DNA of 5,444 bases from CAG-390 sp964384555. Its GTDB lineage: Bacteria > Bacillota > Clostridia > Oscillospirales > CAG-272. The stretch's first letter is position 1, and every line of letters starts with the position of its first letter. The position numbers and the translations under genes are program-made. Below, in pieces: positions 5,154-5,444 of this stretch. The stretch spans positions 1 through 5,444 of the forward strand of contig CAYLLA010000074.1 in assembly GCA_964384555.1 (NCBI GenBank). Direction: 5' to 3'. A model generated the notes under the pieces. It made no database searches, was not told the DNA's origin, and saw only the letters and a program-made list of their open reading frames with translations.

Positions 5154-5307
5154 GGCGCTTCGCGCCTTGCGCGAAGCGCAGTGAAATTCCGCACTGCGTG
5201 CGGAGTGAAATTTTGCGGCTTGCGTTGCAAAGTGAAATGTACCGCTGCGCGGTACGTGAAATGCACGCTCCGCGTGCGTTGCGGAAGAAATCCGCAGCGC
5301 GGATTTC
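5154..5307 (+). repeat. Hairpin array B: palindromes with conserved GTGAAAT spacers, related to array A
   Basis: Hairpins in order are GGCGC-TTC-GCGCC (5154-5166), TGCGC-GAA-GCGCA (5168-5180), TCCGCAC-TGC-GTGCGGA (5188-5204), TTTGCGGC-TTGC-GTTGCAAA (5212-5231, with two G/T wobbles), GTACCGC-TGC-GCGGTAC (5239-5255), GCACGC-TCC-GCGTGC (5263-5277), and a terminal 9-bp stem GAAATCCGC-AGC-GCGGATTTC (5287-5307). GTGAAAT spacers stand at 5181-5187, 5205-5211, 5232-5238 and 5256-5262. The last spacer is GTTGCGGAAGA, as in array A. Bases 5176-5211 match 1764-1799 at 35 of 36 positions, although the arrays are 3.4 kb apart. The array starts 11 nt after the kinase stop and has the same orientation relative to its gene as array A. 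The AT-rich stretch 5308-5382 that follows holds nothing I recognise. Confidence 0.9.
5155..5179. terminator. Strong 11-bp hairpin after the kinase stop, possible terminator
   Basis: GCGCTTCGCGC (5155-5165) and GCGCGAAGCGC (5169-5179) are perfect reverse complements around a CTT loop, starting 11 nt after the stop codon. This is the most stable simple stem in the window. The first two array B hairpins are alternative folds of the same bases. No T-run follows (GTGAAATTCC), so intrinsic termination is doubtful; pausing or protection of the mRNA 3' end is equally possible. Confidence 0.4.
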
Positions 5308-5382
5308 AAATTAGATGTATTATTGTAGCCGAAACGATGGATGTAGATATTCTAAATGTCTATAGGTGAAAATTGGATTCTT

Positions 5383-5444
5383 GCCAAGGCTCCCTCCGAG
5401 AGGGAGGTGCCCGAGCATCATATGCGAGGGCGGAAGGAGCCTGC
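5383..5444. repeat. Small palindromic element with terminal inverted repeats (MITE-like)
   Basis: AGGCTCC (5387-5393) and GGAGCCT (5436-5442) form outer inverted repeats; the match extends inward to TCCG/CGGA after one mismatch. Inside are a perfect 7-bp hairpin CTCCCTC-CGA-GAGGGAG (5390-5406) and a second hairpin GCCC-GA-GCAT-CAT-ATGC-GA-GGGC (5409-5431) containing a symmetrical GA/GA internal loop. There is no coding capacity. The layout resembles short dispersed palindromic elements that I recall in gut Clostridia, but a family cannot be named from sequence alone. The window ends at or just past the right inverted repeat, so the outer boundary is uncertain. Confidence 0.7.

Noticed and set aside
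5118..5309. Minus- and plus-strand open frames across array B (including 5181-5369 plus)
   Set aside because: Low-complexity translations of palindromic repeats, without a ribosome binding site or homologous motifs.
1..5444. tRNA, rRNA or known riboswitch
   Set aside because: No cloverleaf, rRNA-like stretch or recognisable riboswitch core was seen on either strand; gaps between genes are short and filled by the repeats described.

Overview
This looks like a short contig from a low-GC Gram-positive (Firmicutes/Clostridia) chromosome, most likely a gut Ruminococcaceae/Oscillospiraceae-type bacterium. The gene order recF-remB-gyrB, with remB between recF and gyrB, is the classic Bacillota origin-region order. 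The GyrB is the short Gram-positive form, without the large C-terminal insertion of the E. coli enzyme. The family-level placement is inference. It rests on GC-rich coding with AT-rich gaps and on short hairpin repeats that resemble ones I recall from this group.

Layout. Bases 1-289 hold two identical copies and one degenerate partial copy of a 112-bp direct repeat. A TTGACA / 17 bp / GATATT promoter-like pair spans each repeat junction. recF (298-1446) starts inside the decayed third copy. remB (1437-1715) overlaps recF by 10 bp. Its last codons and its stop codon lie inside a hairpin array (array A, 1699-1861) that fills most of the gap to gyrB. gyrB (1921-4002) has an unusual acidic N-terminal extension of about 46 residues. 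A 94-bp gap with two imperfect hairpins follows, then a PfkB-family sugar-phosphate kinase (4097-5143) with a strong ribosome binding site; gyrA, the usual next gene, is absent here. A second hairpin array (array B, 5154-5307) follows the kinase. The window ends in a compact terminal-inverted-repeat element (5383-5444).

Function. RecF (loads RecA at gaps) and GyrB (ATPase subunit of DNA gyrase) are DNA maintenance proteins encoded near the origin in Firmicutes. RemB is a small regulator of the RemA/RemB type. The kinase is probably metabolic and unrelated to its neighbours.

Most interesting content. Arrays A and B are two members of one modular repeat family. Each is a row of short, mostly perfect stems with mostly 3-nt loops. 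The hairpins are separated by a conserved GTGATG or GTGAAAT spacer and capped by a conserved terminal hairpin. Stem sequences vary while pairing is kept. The dominant loop is TNC, which is GNA on the other strand, the loop class known for very stable DNA mini-hairpins. Repeats at both window ends suggest that the contig was cut at repetitive sequence.
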